Below are positions 13,332-22,343 of a DNA stretch of 36,340 nucleotides, piece by piece. Position 1 is the stretch's first letter; every line of letters begins with the position of its first letter. The notes below the pieces were generated by a model that saw nothing but the letters and a program-made list of their open reading frames with translations, was not told the origin of the DNA and made no database searches. Origin of the DNA: a virus; the IMG/VR virus record IMGVR_UViG_3300022745_000099, positions 1-36,340 of that record. One strand, 5' to 3'. A program made the position numbers and the translations under genes.

Positions 13332-13986
13332 TGCACAGGCCGCCCCCGCTGCGTCGCCCGAAGCCGTTCAGGCCGAGGCCCCTGCCGCCGAAGAAGGCAC
13401 GGTGCTGGGCGACGGCGAGGTAACTGCGGTCAAGGAAGGCGAGGAACCCGCTGCCGAGACCAAAGATCAGCCTGCCGGCGCGCCTGAGAAGTACGAACTG
13501 GCGCTCGAAGGCATCGACCTCGATCCCGAACTCGTCGCTGAAGCTGAGCCGATCCTGCGCGACCTGAACCTGACCAACGACCAGGCCAACGCCTTGCTGC
13601 CGCTGGCGCCGAAGATCATGGAGAAGGCGCAAGCCGCGCTGACGCAGCAACTGCTCGATGCCGGCGCTTCGCAGCGCAAGGCGTGGCTCGATGCGTTTGC
13701 GGCTGACCCCGACATCGGCGGCGCCAAGCGCGAAGAGTCGACGCACCTCGCAGCCAAGGGCCTCGATGCCCTCGGCTTCCGCAACACGGGCTTCGGTGAG
13801 GACGGCAAGTCGCCGCATCCTTTCCGCGCGGCCCTCAACGAAACCGGCTTCGGCAACCATCCCGACATGATCCGTGCATTCCGCGCGCTCGGCGAGATGG
13901 CTGGCGAGGACGGCCTGTTCGCCCGCTCCAATTCCGGCGTTCGCGAGGACGTTCCGGCTTGGAAGGCGATGTATCCCAACGACTAG
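13264..13986 (+). CDS. scaffolding protein
   Basis: The 240-residue product is acidic, with an Ala/Pro/Glu-rich N-terminus (to about residue 80) and helical segments after it (ILRDLNLTNDQANALLPLAP and on). The tail contains GNHPDMIRAFRALGEMAGED. This composition and its position right before the capsid gene are typical of podovirus scaffolds, which shape the procapsid and then leave. The start is GTG 13264 with AAGGA upstream, inside the end of the Bbp19-like gene. The capsid gene follows after 11 bases. Confidence 0.8.
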   Translation: MTDEVTIQTETTTASPADTPVSDAQAAPAASPEAVQAEAPAAEEGTVLGDGEVTAVKEGEEPAAETKDQPAGAPEKYELALEGIDLDPELVAEAEPILRDLNLTNDQANALLPLAPKIMEKAQAALTQQLLDAGASQRKAWLDAFAADPDIGGAKREESTHLAAKGLDALGFRNTGFGEDGKSPHPFRAALNETGFGNHPDMIRAFRALGEMAGEDGLFARSNSGVREDVPAWKAMYPND

Positions 13987-13997
13987 GAGACTGAACC

Positions 13998-15017
13998 ATG
14001 GCCGTTCTTGGCGCCACCTACTGGAATCTCATCGATGCACTCAAGATGCAGGACCTCGGAGCCGAGGCTGCGATCGCCGAAGTGCTGCACCAGTTCTCGC
14101 CCTTCCTGAAGGACGCGAACGTGCAGGCCTGCAACAAGGGCACGAAGCACGCCGTCTCGATCCGCTCGGGTCTGCCTTCGGTCTCGTGGGGCGCGCTCTA
14201 TCAGGGCATCGCGCAGAGCAAGGGCGGCTACACGACCGTCGAAGAGACCACCGGCTTTGCCGAGGGCCTGTCGAGCGTCGACACCCGCCTGCTCAAGCTG
14301 CACCCGACCGAGACCGGCAAGCTGCGCCTGATGGAAGCGCAGGGATTCATCGAATCCATGGCGCAGACGCTGGAATCGGCGTTCTTCTACTCGAACGTGT
14401 TCACCTCGCCGACGCAGTTTCACGGCCTGGCGCCGCGCTACAACTCACTGAGCAACGTCAACGTGATCGCTGGCGGCGGTTCGGGCTCGGACAACACCTC
14501 GATCTGGTTCGTCACCCACGGCGACATGCAGACCTCGGTGCTGACCCCGGCCGGCATTCCTTCGGGACTGCAGCGCGAGGACAAGGGCGAAGTCCGCGTG
14601 CTCGACGGTTCGTCGAACCCTTACTACGTGAAGGAAGAATACTTCGCGCAGCACGCGGGTCTCTGCGTGAAGGACTGGCGTTGGAACGCCCGCGTCGCGA
14701 ACATCGACGTTTCGGACGTGATCGCCGGCTCGGTCAAGGTGAACGCGCTGATGCGCAAGGCCTACCACAAGCTGCAGGGCACCCACGCCTATCAGATGGA
14801 CAAGCCGGGCGTCGCATCGCCGGGCCGCACCGTCATCTACATGAACCGCACCATGTACGAGGCGCTCGACGCGGAATCGACCAACCGCCCAGGTGGCACC
14901 GACAACTTCGTCCGCCTGACGCCGATGGAAATCCAGGGCGAGGAAGTGATGTCGTGGCGCGGCATTCCCATCCGCCGCACCGACGCCCTGCTGAACACCG
15001 AAACCCTGGTGAGCTGA
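13998..15017 (+). CDS. major capsid protein (BPP-1 Bbp17-like)
   Basis: The 339-residue product begins MAVLGATYWNLIDALKMQDL and contains RSGLPSVSWGALYQGIAQSK, then ETTGFAEGLSSVDTRLLKLH and IESMAQTLESAFFYSN, with a C-terminal domain ending IPIRRTDALLNTETLVS. This pattern is shared by capsid proteins of BPP-1-like podoviruses, which adopt the HK97 fold. The ATG has AGGAG about 7 bases upstream. Its neighbours, scaffold before and Bbp16-like cement after, confirm the identity. Confidence 0.9.
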   Translation: MAVLGATYWNLIDALKMQDLGAEAAIAEVLHQFSPFLKDANVQACNKGTKHAVSIRSGLPSVSWGALYQGIAQSKGGYTTVEETTGFAEGLSSVDTRLLKLHPTETGKLRLMEAQGFIESMAQTLESAFFYSNVFTSPTQFHGLAPRYNSLSNVNVIAGGGSGSDNTSIWFVTHGDMQTSVLTPAGIPSGLQREDKGEVRVLDGSSNPYYVKEEYFAQHAGLCVKDWRWNARVANIDVSDVIAGSVKVNALMRKAYHKLQGTHAYQMDKPGVASPGRTVIYMNRTMYEALDAESTNRPGGTDNFVRLTPMEIQGEEVMSWRGIPIRRTDALLNTETLVS

Positions 15018-15054
15018 CGGCTCGACTGACGAACTCTTGAAATTGGAGAACACA

Positions 15055-15504
15055 ATGATCTTCGACACTACCCTGCAGTTCAGCAGCAATCAGGCCATCA
15101 CGGCGACCGCTGCCTCGACCAACTCCATTGATCTGGGTGCTACCGGCACTCCGTTCGGCGGCATCGCTCTCACGCGCGACATCGGCGCCGGCAAGGAAAT
15201 CGCCATTTCCTGCCTCGTCACCGAAACGTTCGCGACGCTGACCAGCCTCACCGTCACGATCGAGACCGACGACAACTCGTCGTTTTCCTCGGCCACGACC
15301 GTCTATTCGTCGGGTGCGATCCCGGTGGCGACGCTGGTGGCGGGCTATCCGTTCAAGGTTCCGGCGCACTTCCCGCTCGGCACCAATGAGCGTTATGTCC
15401 GCCTCAAGTACACCGTGGCCGGGTCGAGCGCGACCACGGGCAAGATCACGGCCGGCGTCGTTGACGGTCGCCAGACCAACAGCGCCCTCGGCGTCGCGGT
15501 CTAA
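15055..15504 (+). CDS. Bbp16-like capsid cement protein
   Basis: ATG 15055 has TTGGAG upstream and starts MIFDTTLQFSSNQAITATAA, followed by GGIALTRDIGAGKEIAISCL and a beta-rich body. This matches the Bbp16 family, which decorates and stabilises the capsid of BPP-1. The 149 residues are Thr/Ser-rich with few charged residues, as expected of a jelly-roll. It follows the capsid gene by 37 bases. Confidence 0.82.
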   Translation: MIFDTTLQFSSNQAITATAASTNSIDLGATGTPFGGIALTRDIGAGKEIAISCLVTETFATLTSLTVTIETDDNSSFSSATTVYSSGAIPVATLVAGYPFKVPAHFPLGTNERYVRLKYTVAGSSATTGKITAGVVDGRQTNSALGVAV

Positions 15505-15516
15505 GGGGGTTGAACG

Positions 15517-15738
15517 ATGGCACGCTATCGCGCAACCGACATCGCCGTTTATCTCTGCGACCAGGGCCGCATGGTGTTCGTCGGCGAGGAATTCTCGTTC
15601 GACGGCCCGGCGGGCTCGACCTGGGAACCGATCGACGATGCGGCCAAGGCGGCATGCAAGGCGGCTTTCCCGGAGAAGTATCCGGATGAAGCGCCGGCCA
15701 AGGGTCGCAAGGCGCCCGCCGACCTTACGGACGGCTGA
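15517..15738 (+). CDS. hypothetical structural-module protein
   Basis: Starts 12 bases after the cement gene stop, with GGGGG just upstream. The 73-residue product begins MARYRATDIAVYLCDQGRMV and has a Lys/Ala-rich tail (GRKAPADLTDG). Equivalent small genes lie at this place in related phages. No function can be read. Confidence 0.65.
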   Translation: MARYRATDIAVYLCDQGRMVFVGEEFSFDGPAGSTWEPIDDAAKAACKAAFPEKYPDEAPAKGRKAPADLTDG

Positions 15739-15746
15739 CAGGGGGT

Positions 15747-15775
15747 GGGGCGGTTGCTCCGGTAGCCGCCCCTTT
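15747..15775 (+). terminator. weak terminator or attenuator hairpin
   Basis: GGGGCGG (15747-15753) pairs with CCGCCCC (15766-15772), extended by weaker pairs, and is followed by TTT only. It fills the 42-base gap before the ATG at 15781. It might reduce transcription beyond the capsid genes. Confidence 0.45.
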
Positions 15776-15780
15776 CCATC

Positions 15781-16092
15781 ATGGCACAACTTAACCTCTC
15801 CGATCAGCCCAGCGCGCGCGGCCAGCAGTCGACGGAAGTCGGACCTTCAGACTATGCGCTCGGCAAAACCGCTGCCGGGCTATCTGGCGATTTCATCGCG
15901 CCCGTGGTCTCGTCGGCATGGGCCGCTGCAACCGGCACCGCTGACCGTACGACCTTCGCCACATACACCGCACCGACGATCAGCAACCCGCCCACGCAAG
16001 CCGAGGTGCAGGCGGTCGCGAATGCCGTTCAGGTGCTGTCTCGCCACATGAAGGCGCTGGTCGATGACCTAAAGGCCAAGGGCGCGATCTGA
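15781..16092 (+). CDS. hypothetical structural-module protein
   Basis: The 103-residue product starts MAQLNLSDQPSARGQQSTEV, has a Thr/Ala-rich middle (ATGTADRTTFATYTAPTISN) and ends with a helix (AVQVLSRHMKALVDDLKAKG). No Shine-Dalgarno is clear, as the upstream bases form the hairpin. It is the last gene before late promoter copy 3. Family unknown; a head-completion role is possible by position only. Confidence 0.6.
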   Translation: MAQLNLSDQPSARGQQSTEVGPSDYALGKTAAGLSGDFIAPVVSSAWAAATGTADRTTFATYTAPTISNPPTQAEVQAVANAVQVLSRHMKALVDDLKAKGAI

Positions 16093-16094
16093 TC

Positions 16095-16124
16095 GCGATT
16101 CAAGGCCGGGGCATCGCGGCATAG
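16095..16124 (+). promoter_or_regulatory. late-promoter element, copy 3 (tail/ejection operon)
   Basis: GCGATTCAA at 16095-16103, 17 bases, ATAG at 16121-16124, followed by TAGGAGGCCGC before the ATG at 16154. It begins three bases after the previous stop. Confidence 0.72.
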
Positions 16125-16153
16125 GCAGCGGGAAAGCCTAGGAGGCCGCGTCT

Positions 16154-16474
16154 ATGATTATCCAGAAATTTGCACCTCGACCCGGTGCTTCTGTCGGACT
16201 GGCTGTGACTGCCTCGATGGAGAGAAAGCAGGTTAGTTCCGACGTGGAAGTTGATTTGCTGATGTATAACCAGGGCGCGAAGGACTGCTACATCGAAATA
16301 GGCGGCAGTACGGTCACGGCCACTGTTACGACCACTAGCGCGAGCGGTTCCATGCCGATCAAGGCTGGTGACAGCAGAATCATTCGGAGCCTTGGTGGCA
16401 GCGTCTATGTTGCCGCCATTTGCGATGGCACCGACACCACGACGCTCATGGTCACTCCCGGCAACGGCTCGTAA
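16154..16474 (+). CDS. hypothetical virion-associated protein
   Basis: ATG 16154 lies 8 bases after AGGAGG. The 106-residue product (MIIQKFAPRPGASVGLAVTA and on) is beta-rich, with runs such as VDLLMYNQGAKDCYIEIGGS and SGSMPIKAGDSRIIRS. That pattern resembles small head or tail decoration domains, where a value is measured along a strand and capped by a GD turn. The family was not recognised. It leads the tail operon. Confidence 0.6.
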   Translation: MIIQKFAPRPGASVGLAVTASMERKQVSSDVEVDLLMYNQGAKDCYIEIGGSTVTATVTTTSASGSMPIKAGDSRIIRSLGGSVYVAAICDGTDTTTLMVTPGNGS

Positions 16475-16480
16475 TCTCCG

Positions 16481-17116
16481 ATGGCCTCCGTCATCACGCT
16501 CTGCAACGAGGCGCTCTCGACGATCGCGGCGGGACAAATCGCAGCTCTGACCGAGGACAGCCTCGAAGCGCGCGAGTGCAAGCGCTGGTCGCAAACCGTG
16601 CTCGACGAGATGGCGGAATGGACCGACTGGATCAGTCTGCTCAAGCGGGCAACGCTGGCCAAGGTCACGAACGATCGCGCCGCCGAATGGCTCTATGCCT
16701 ATGCGCCGCCTGCCGACATGACTGATCCCGTCGATCTGCGCGAGACCGAGGACGCGGCAACCACGCTGCAAGCCTATGGCCTTGGCGACTACCCGGTGCA
16801 GGATACCGCCTCGATCCCGTTCACCTATGAGGGCGGCGTGATCTACGCGAACATCGACAACGCGATCCTCATCTATGCCAGCGCGACGTTCGATGTCGGC
16901 ACCATGCGCCCGCTTGTGCGCCGCGCCTTTGTCACTGAACTCGCATTCCGCATTGCCCTGCCGATCAAGAAGGATGCCCGCCTCGCGCAGTTCGCGCAGT
17001 CGTTGGCGATCGCCGCGAAGAACATCGCTATCGCCGCTGAAGAGAATAAGAACCCACGTCGCCAGCCCCGCTACGTATCCGATGCCGAGTGGGCGCGTTC
17101 GGGAGTCGGCGTGTGA
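16481..17116 (+). CDS. tail tubular protein A-like (gatekeeper / adaptor)
   Basis: The 211-residue product begins MASVITLCNEALSTIAAGQI and contains CKRWSQTVLDEMAEWTDWIS, a helical layout typical of T7 Gp11-like adaptor proteins. The second half has a helix pair ending FAQSLAIAAKNIAIAAEENK. These proteins dock on the portal ring and begin the short tail. It precedes the large tail protein by a GTGA overlap, the standard order gp11-gp12. Confidence 0.75.
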   Translation: MASVITLCNEALSTIAAGQIAALTEDSLEARECKRWSQTVLDEMAEWTDWISLLKRATLAKVTNDRAAEWLYAYAPPADMTDPVDLRETEDAATTLQAYGLGDYPVQDTASIPFTYEGGVIYANIDNAILIYASATFDVGTMRPLVRRAFVTELAFRIALPIKKDARLAQFAQSLAIAAKNIAIAAEENKNPRRQPRYVSDAEWARSGVGV

Positions 17117-19218
17117 ATTTTCGCGCCGCGCAGGTCAACTTCAGCCGGGGGGAAATCGGCCCGCACCTCTATGGCCGGTTTGATGTCGATGCATGGCAGT
17201 CTGGCCTCAAGAAGGCGCGCAACGTCTTTGTGCTGAAATACGGCGGCGTGACGAAGCGCCCTGGGATGGAATTTGTGGCGGAGGTGATCGACGCCGCGCA
17301 TGACAATCGGCTGATCCCGTTTCAATTCAGTCTGACGCAGGCCTATGCGCTGGAATTCGGGCACCTCTACATGTCGCCATGCGCTGATGGTGGGCGCGTG
17401 CTCGATGGCCCCGTGCCGTATCAGTGTGCCACGCCGTACACGGGGACGGAACTGGCTGAAGTCGATTACGATCAAACGACCGATACCGTCTATCTCGCGC
17501 ACCTCAGCCATGCCCCTTCGAAGCTGCTGCGCCACACGAATACCAATTGGGAAGTGGTCTCCCTGACCTTTGGTCCGTCGATCTCTGCGCCGGCCGGGCT
17601 GGCCGTGACGGCGAACACTCCGAACACCGATGCACCAAACAGCGGCGCGGCGTACTTCCCCCTCAACCAGTCCTATGTCGTCACTGCGGTCAACGACGAC
17701 AATGGGCAGGAAAGCCGGGCAAGTGGTGTGCAGACGGTCAACAATGATTTGACGCTCAAGCGCAACTACAATGCGCTCTCATGGTCGGCGGTGACAGGTG
17801 CAACCCGCTACAACGTCTACAAGGCCGAACAATTCCAGTTCTACGGCTATATCGGCACGACCGAGGATCTGCAGTTCACCGATAACAATATCGGCCCCGC
17901 CCTCGACAAGGCTCCGCCGCAAGCCTTCAATCCGTTCCCCGGCGCTGGCGATTATCCGTCCAGCGTTACCCTTTTCCAGCAACGTCTGTTCTGGGGCCGC
18001 ACAACCAATGTCCCGCACGGCGGGTGGGGATCGCGCACGGGCGTCTCACAGTTGGAGAACATGGACCGCTCGCGACCACTGCGGGCCGATGACAGCTTGT
18101 CGTTCGCGGTCATGGGCGCCAAGGTCGGCGCGCTGAACCACTTCGCGCCCACAACCTCGCTCATCGCCCTGACCAGCGATGCAATCTTCAACATTGACGG
18201 CGATGGGCAAGGCGGGGCGATCACGGCAAACTCTGCCCCATCGGTGCGCAGACAGTCAGGCCGGTCGGCCTCGCGCCTCAAGCCTATCGTGATAGACAAC
18301 GTGATCTTCTACACGCCAGCCACTGGATCAGCGGTGCGCACGATCGGCTATGACTTCGCCATCGACGGCTACAAGTCGAACGATGTGTCGATCTTCTCGC
18401 CGCACTTCCTTGAGCGCATGTCGATCGTGTCATGGTGCTATGTGCAGGAACCGCATTCCCTGATCTGGGCCGCGCGTTCTGATGGGGCGCTGCTGTGCTT
18501 CACTTGGGAGCAAGAGCAAAACGTCTGGGGCTGGACGCTGTGTGAGACCGATGGGCTAGTGAAGTCGGTCTGCTCGATATTCGAGAACGGCGAGGATCGT
18601 GTCTATCTAATTGTCGAGCGCGTGATTGCCGGTGTGACCAAGCGCTTCGTTGAGCGCATGGCATCATATTGGTGGAACACAGTCGCAGATTCCAACTACC
18701 TCGATTGCTCGGTGTCCGGTGAATACGGAACGCCTCAATCGACGTTTTCAGGCCTAAGCCATCTCAATGGCCGCACCGACATTGCTGGACTGGTCGACGG
18801 CGTGATTGTGACCGGGCTGACGGTATCGGGCGGGTCAGTCACATTGCCGGCATCGGTGCCACCGGGCCGCAAAGCTGTGTTCGGCATCCCCTACTCGCTT
18901 GCGGTTGAAACGCTGCCCTATCGCGCGAACACGCCGGGCGTTGGGGTCAACGTCGGTCGCTCGCACAATGTCGGCATGGCGGTGCTGACGTTGAAGGACA
19001 CTCGCTCGGTCAAGGCTGGGATCGATGCTGATCACCTGTTTCGCGTCAAATCGCGCATGACTGAGGCTTATGGCACTGCCGACGACCTCATGAACGGCGA
19101 CTGGATCGTGAACTGTGACAACGCGGTGAAGGACTACGCATCCCTCTATATCGCGCAGGATGATCCGGTGCCGTTCACGCTGCTCGGCGTGGCATATGAT
19201 CCGATCGTAAACGGGTGA
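17113..19218 (+). CDS. tail tubular protein B-like (tail nozzle)
   Basis: The 701-residue product begins VNFRAAQVNFSRGEIGPHLY and continues RFDVDAWQSGLKKARNVFVL and GGVTKRPGMEFVAE, the standard opening of large podovirus tail nozzle proteins. Later motifs include FQQRLFWGRTTNVPHGGWGS, typical of the same family. The middle carries a fibronectin-like segment (SYVVTAVNDDNGQESRASGV). GTG 17113 overlaps the previous stop. It forms the distal tail tube through which DNA passes. Confidence 0.85.
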   Translation: MNFRAAQVNFSRGEIGPHLYGRFDVDAWQSGLKKARNVFVLKYGGVTKRPGMEFVAEVIDAAHDNRLIPFQFSLTQAYALEFGHLYMSPCADGGRVLDGPVPYQCATPYTGTELAEVDYDQTTDTVYLAHLSHAPSKLLRHTNTNWEVVSLTFGPSISAPAGLAVTANTPNTDAPNSGAAYFPLNQSYVVTAVNDDNGQESRASGVQTVNNDLTLKRNYNALSWSAVTGATRYNVYKAEQFQFYGYIGTTEDLQFTDNNIGPALDKAPPQAFNPFPGAGDYPSSVTLFQQRLFWGRTTNVPHGGWGSRTGVSQLENMDRSRPLRADDSLSFAVMGAKVGALNHFAPTTSLIALTSDAIFNIDGDGQGGAITANSAPSVRRQSGRSASRLKPIVIDNVIFYTPATGSAVRTIGYDFAIDGYKSNDVSIFSPHFLERMSIVSWCYVQEPHSLIWAARSDGALLCFTWEQEQNVWGWTLCETDGLVKSVCSIFENGEDRVYLIVERVIAGVTKRFVERMASYWWNTVADSNYLDCSVSGEYGTPQSTFSGLSHLNGRTDIAGLVDGVIVTGLTVSGGSVTLPASVPPGRKAVFGIPYSLAVETLPYRANTPGVGVNVGRSHNVGMAVLTLKDTRSVKAGIDADHLFRVKSRMTEAYGTADDLMNGDWIVNCDNAVKDYASLYIAQDDPVPFTLLGVAYDPIVNG

Positions 19219-19221
19219 GCC

Positions 19222-19683
19222 ATGCATAGCCGCGTTCGCTTAGTCCCCGCGCAGCACAAGCATATCGGCCGCATTGCCCGGCTGATGCGAGACATTGACC
19301 AGCAGGAATGCTGGGCAATGGGCCGCGAACCGAAGCAAGCGCTGCGGCATGCACTGGCATCGTCGGCGAAGGCGTGGACTGCGCTGGTCGATGGTGAGCC
19401 GGAAGCGATGTTCGGCGTTGTCGTGCAGTCTGTGTTGACCGGCGATGGCGTGCCTTGGTTCCTGGGGACCGACGAGGTTTATCTCCATGGCCGCGAACTG
19501 CTGATGTGGGGGCCGGGGATGGTTGCGCGGCTGTGCGATTCAACCGTGACTCTGCGCAACCTAGTTTCATCGCACAACACCCGCGCCATCCGTCTCCTAC
19601 AGCGGTGGGGCTTCAACATAGGGAAGGAGGTGATAAAGATCGCCGGTGTCGAGTTCCTTCCCTTTGAAAAGGTGCCTTCCTGA
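19222..19683 (+). CDS. T7 Gp13-like protein with GNAT-type fold
   Basis: The 153-residue product resembles the internal virion protein A (Gp13) family of T7-like phages: RLVPAQHKHIGRIARLMRDI, then WTALVDGEPEAMFGVVV, then WFLGTDEVYLHGRELLMWGP, ending NTRAIRLLQRWGFNIGKEV. The last motif is the acetyltransferase-fold hallmark. Gp13 helps virion assembly; enzymatic activity is not shown. Its TGA shares a base with the next ATG. A GCGATTCAA...CTAG sequence lies inside its coding region (19535). Confidence 0.75.
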   Translation: MHSRVRLVPAQHKHIGRIARLMRDIDQQECWAMGREPKQALRHALASSAKAWTALVDGEPEAMFGVVVQSVLTGDGVPWFLGTDEVYLHGRELLMWGPGMVARLCDSTVTLRNLVSSHNTRAIRLLQRWGFNIGKEVIKIAGVEFLPFEKVPS

Positions 19684-20261
19684 TGTGTCTGCCTGTCGCC
19701 GCCCTTGCCATCGCTGGTGCCGCGCTCGGCGGTATCGGAACGATGGTCAGCGCAATCCAATCCAGCGCCGCATCGAATTACAAGGCACAAATCGAAGACC
19801 GCAACGCGCAGATTGAGCATGAGGCCGCGAATCAGGAACAGGAGAACACCCGGCTTGCCGCGCTCGATCACTACCGCAAGGTCGCCCAACTCAAGGGGCA
19901 GCAGATTGTTGGCGCGGCGGCGAATGGCGTTTCGACCGACTTCGGCACGGCGGCGGACAATGTGAGCGATACCGAAATGCTCGCGGCTGAGGATGTGAAC
20001 AGGCTCTATAAGCAAGGCGCCCAGAACGTCCGCGCGCATGACATCGGCGCTTGGAATAACGTTGCGCAGGCAAATGCTGATCGAGCAGCGGCCAGTGGCG
20101 CGCTGATCTCGGGGGCATTCGGCGCGGCGTCGACAGTGCTTTCGGGCGCATCGCAGTATCAACGGCTGAAGGCTGGGATGCCGGGAAGCACGGCTACTAG
20201 CCCCAAGGCGATGGGCGGCTACATCGTCAATATGGGCAGCAATCGCGGGTTCGGGGTGTAG
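19683..20261 (+). CDS. internal virion protein B-like (T7 Gp14 type)
   Basis: The 192-residue product opens with a hydrophobic, Gly/Ala-rich segment (MCLPVAALAIAGAALGGIGT), then a long helix of Glu/Gln/Asn (QIEDRNAQIEHEAANQEQEN), then a second hydrophobic segment (ASGALISGAFGAASTVLSGA). This matches Gp14-type ejection proteins, which enter the outer membrane during infection. ATG overlaps the previous stop by one base. It precedes the transglycosylase gene by three bases, as in related phages. Confidence 0.78.
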   Translation: MCLPVAALAIAGAALGGIGTMVSAIQSSAASNYKAQIEDRNAQIEHEAANQEQENTRLAALDHYRKVAQLKGQQIVGAAANGVSTDFGTAADNVSDTEMLAAEDVNRLYKQGAQNVRAHDIGAWNNVAQANADRAAASGALISGAFGAASTVLSGASQYQRLKAGMPGSTATSPKAMGGYIVNMGSNRGFGV

Positions 20262-20264
20262 GTC

Positions 20265-22343
20265 GTGCCACGCATCCCAACCTATCAGCCTGGACAAGTC
20301 GGCCCGGTCGAAGTCACCTCGGCGCGTTTCCGTGCGCCGGACATGCCGGGCAGTGCGCTCGGGAAGGGATTGGAGCAGCTTGGCGGGGCGGTGCAGGACT
20401 ACGCCCACGTTCAGGACGCCATCAACGCGCAAAACGACGAAACGCAGGCCATGAAGATGGCGGCGGATGGTCGCACGCAAATGGCGGCGGTGGCGCAGCA
20501 GTTTCGCGGGCAACTCGGCGGGAATGCGCGCGCCGGCCAGCAAGCGGCCATGGATCAAATCACCAAGGCCAAGTCGGACTTGATCGCGCAGGCGACAAAT
20601 CCACGCATGGCCCGGATGCTCGAACAGCACATCGACCGCTTCTATGGCGATGCGACCGAGCAAGTAACGACGCATGCATTCCAGCAGGCTCAGGTCGAAC
20701 ACTCGACGGCATTGAAGGCCAACGTCGATGCTCTGTCGGATAGCGCCATCGCTGCCGACGACCCGGCCAAGCGGCTCGGGTATGTGCAACAGGCTGTGCA
20801 GGCGAAGAACGCGCACCTCGACTTCCTCGGCGTCACCGATCCGACGACGCGGGCGATGGAACAGCGGGATACGACCTCGGGCATTCACCGTGGCGTGCTT
20901 GATAACATGCTCGCCGATCCGAACCGCGACGTGAACTTGGTGCAGGCCTATTTCGCTGCGCATCGGGATGAGATGACGCCGAAGGATAGCTTGGCGGTCG
21001 AACGCGATCTGCAGGCCCCCTTGCATGCTCAATCACTCGAAGCCGGTTTCGTGCGCGCGATGACGGCTGGCGCGAAGGAACAGGGCGCACCCGCTGACGG
21101 GTCGGCGCCGGGTGTGACGCCCGATCGCATGACGGCGATCACCGCACAGTCGGAAAGCGGCAACCGCGATCTTAATGCCGATGGATCGCTGGTCACGTCG
21201 CCGAAGGGCGCGATGGGTCGAATGCAGGTCATGCCCGCGACCGCGCGTGATCCGGGGCACGGCATTGCGCCGTGGGACGGCAAGAACACTGACGACCTCG
21301 CGCGGGTCGGGGTGCAACTGCAGAACGCCTTGCTTAAGAAGTACGGTGACCCGGCAAAGGCATGGGCGGCGTACAATTGGGGCGAGGGCCATGTCGATGA
21401 TGCGGTGTCGAAGTACGGCGCGGCATGGCTACGGTCGGCGCCAGCTGAAACCCGCGACTACGTGGCGAAGAACATGGCCGCGCTGGGCGACGGCTCGCAC
21501 ATCGGCACCGCGCCCGTGCAGTGGGACAAGACGGCGGTCTATGCGAAGATCGACGCGCAGGCAAAGGCTGAGGGCTGGACGTGGGAATTCACGCAAGACA
21601 TGAAGCAATTGGCCGACAGGAAAATTGCACAAGACGAAGGGTTGGTGCGGCATCAACGCGACATGGCCGACGAGGCAGCGGTGCGTGCGGTCACGCAGAT
21701 GGGCGACAAGTTCACCTCGATCAACCAGCTTCCCCAGACGGTGCGAGACCAATTGTCGCCGGAAGCCTATGCCCGGTATGTGAAGCAGGCTGAGACCAAC
21801 GCAACGCCGGATGCGCCCAAGGCGAACAGTCAGACCGCGATGTCGCTCGATATCATGCGGATTGAGGAGCCGGCCAAGTTCGCGGCGATGAACCTGGGAG
21901 AGCTCGTCGGCAAGATCACGCCGGGCGAAATGTCTGGCTACCTGACGAAGCAGGCCGAGATGCGCGTCAATGCGCAGAAGCCGCAACAGCCGTGGTCGCC
22001 AGCAAGCGGGATCAGCGAGGCTGTCGGCTATGGCGAGCGCATCGGAAACCTGAAACTCAAGGACGACGAGAAGTCGGCAGTTATGCAGACAATGGAAGCC
22101 GAGGCGACGCAGCTGCACGCGGCGGGAAAGCCGATCGACTTCCACTCGCTGTTCCAGCACGCGACGCGGAACGTGAAGGTGTCGGGCCTGTTCGGTTCGA
22201 GCGACACGCCGCTCTACAGGCTCTCACTGTCGAACATGCGGGACGATCAGCGCGCCGAACTGGTGGGCAAATTCCGGCGCGAGATGGGGCGGCCGCCGAA
22301 CGATGATGAACTGTTGCGTTTGTACCGCGTGATGAAGCGTTAG
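20265..22343 (+). CDS. ejection protein with lytic transglycosylase domain
   Basis: GTG 20265 opens a 692-residue protein. Residues ~1-280 are helical. Around 290-380 lies an SLT transglycosylase domain: ITAQSESGNRD with the catalytic Glu297, GAMGRMQVMPATA (315-327) and AAYNWGEG (369-375). It would make a local hole in peptidoglycan so that phage DNA can enter, like T7 Gp16. The remaining ~300 residues are helical, ending RREMGRPPNDDELLRLYRVM. Its stop overlaps the convergent lipoprotein gene by a few bases. Confidence 0.88.
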   Translation: MPRIPTYQPGQVGPVEVTSARFRAPDMPGSALGKGLEQLGGAVQDYAHVQDAINAQNDETQAMKMAADGRTQMAAVAQQFRGQLGGNARAGQQAAMDQITKAKSDLIAQATNPRMARMLEQHIDRFYGDATEQVTTHAFQQAQVEHSTALKANVDALSDSAIAADDPAKRLGYVQQAVQAKNAHLDFLGVTDPTTRAMEQRDTTSGIHRGVLDNMLADPNRDVNLVQAYFAAHRDEMTPKDSLAVERDLQAPLHAQSLEAGFVRAMTAGAKEQGAPADGSAPGVTPDRMTAITAQSESGNRDLNADGSLVTSPKGAMGRMQVMPATARDPGHGIAPWDGKNTDDLARVGVQLQNALLKKYGDPAKAWAAYNWGEGHVDDAVSKYGAAWLRSAPAETRDYVAKNMAALGDGSHIGTAPVQWDKTAVYAKIDAQAKAEGWTWEFTQDMKQLADRKIAQDEGLVRHQRDMADEAAVRAVTQMGDKFTSINQLPQTVRDQLSPEAYARYVKQAETNATPDAPKANSQTAMSLDIMRIEEPAKFAAMNLGELVGKITPGEMSGYLTKQAEMRVNAQKPQQPWSPASGISEAVGYGERIGNLKLKDDEKSAVMQTMEAEATQLHAAGKPIDFHSLFQHATRNVKVSGLFGSSDTPLYRLSLSNMRDDQRAELVGKFRREMGRPPNDDELLRLYRVMKR

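Noticed and set aside
19479-21032. 517-codon minus-strand open frame
   Set aside because: Spans the boundaries of three well supported plus-strand genes and has shadow-like composition.
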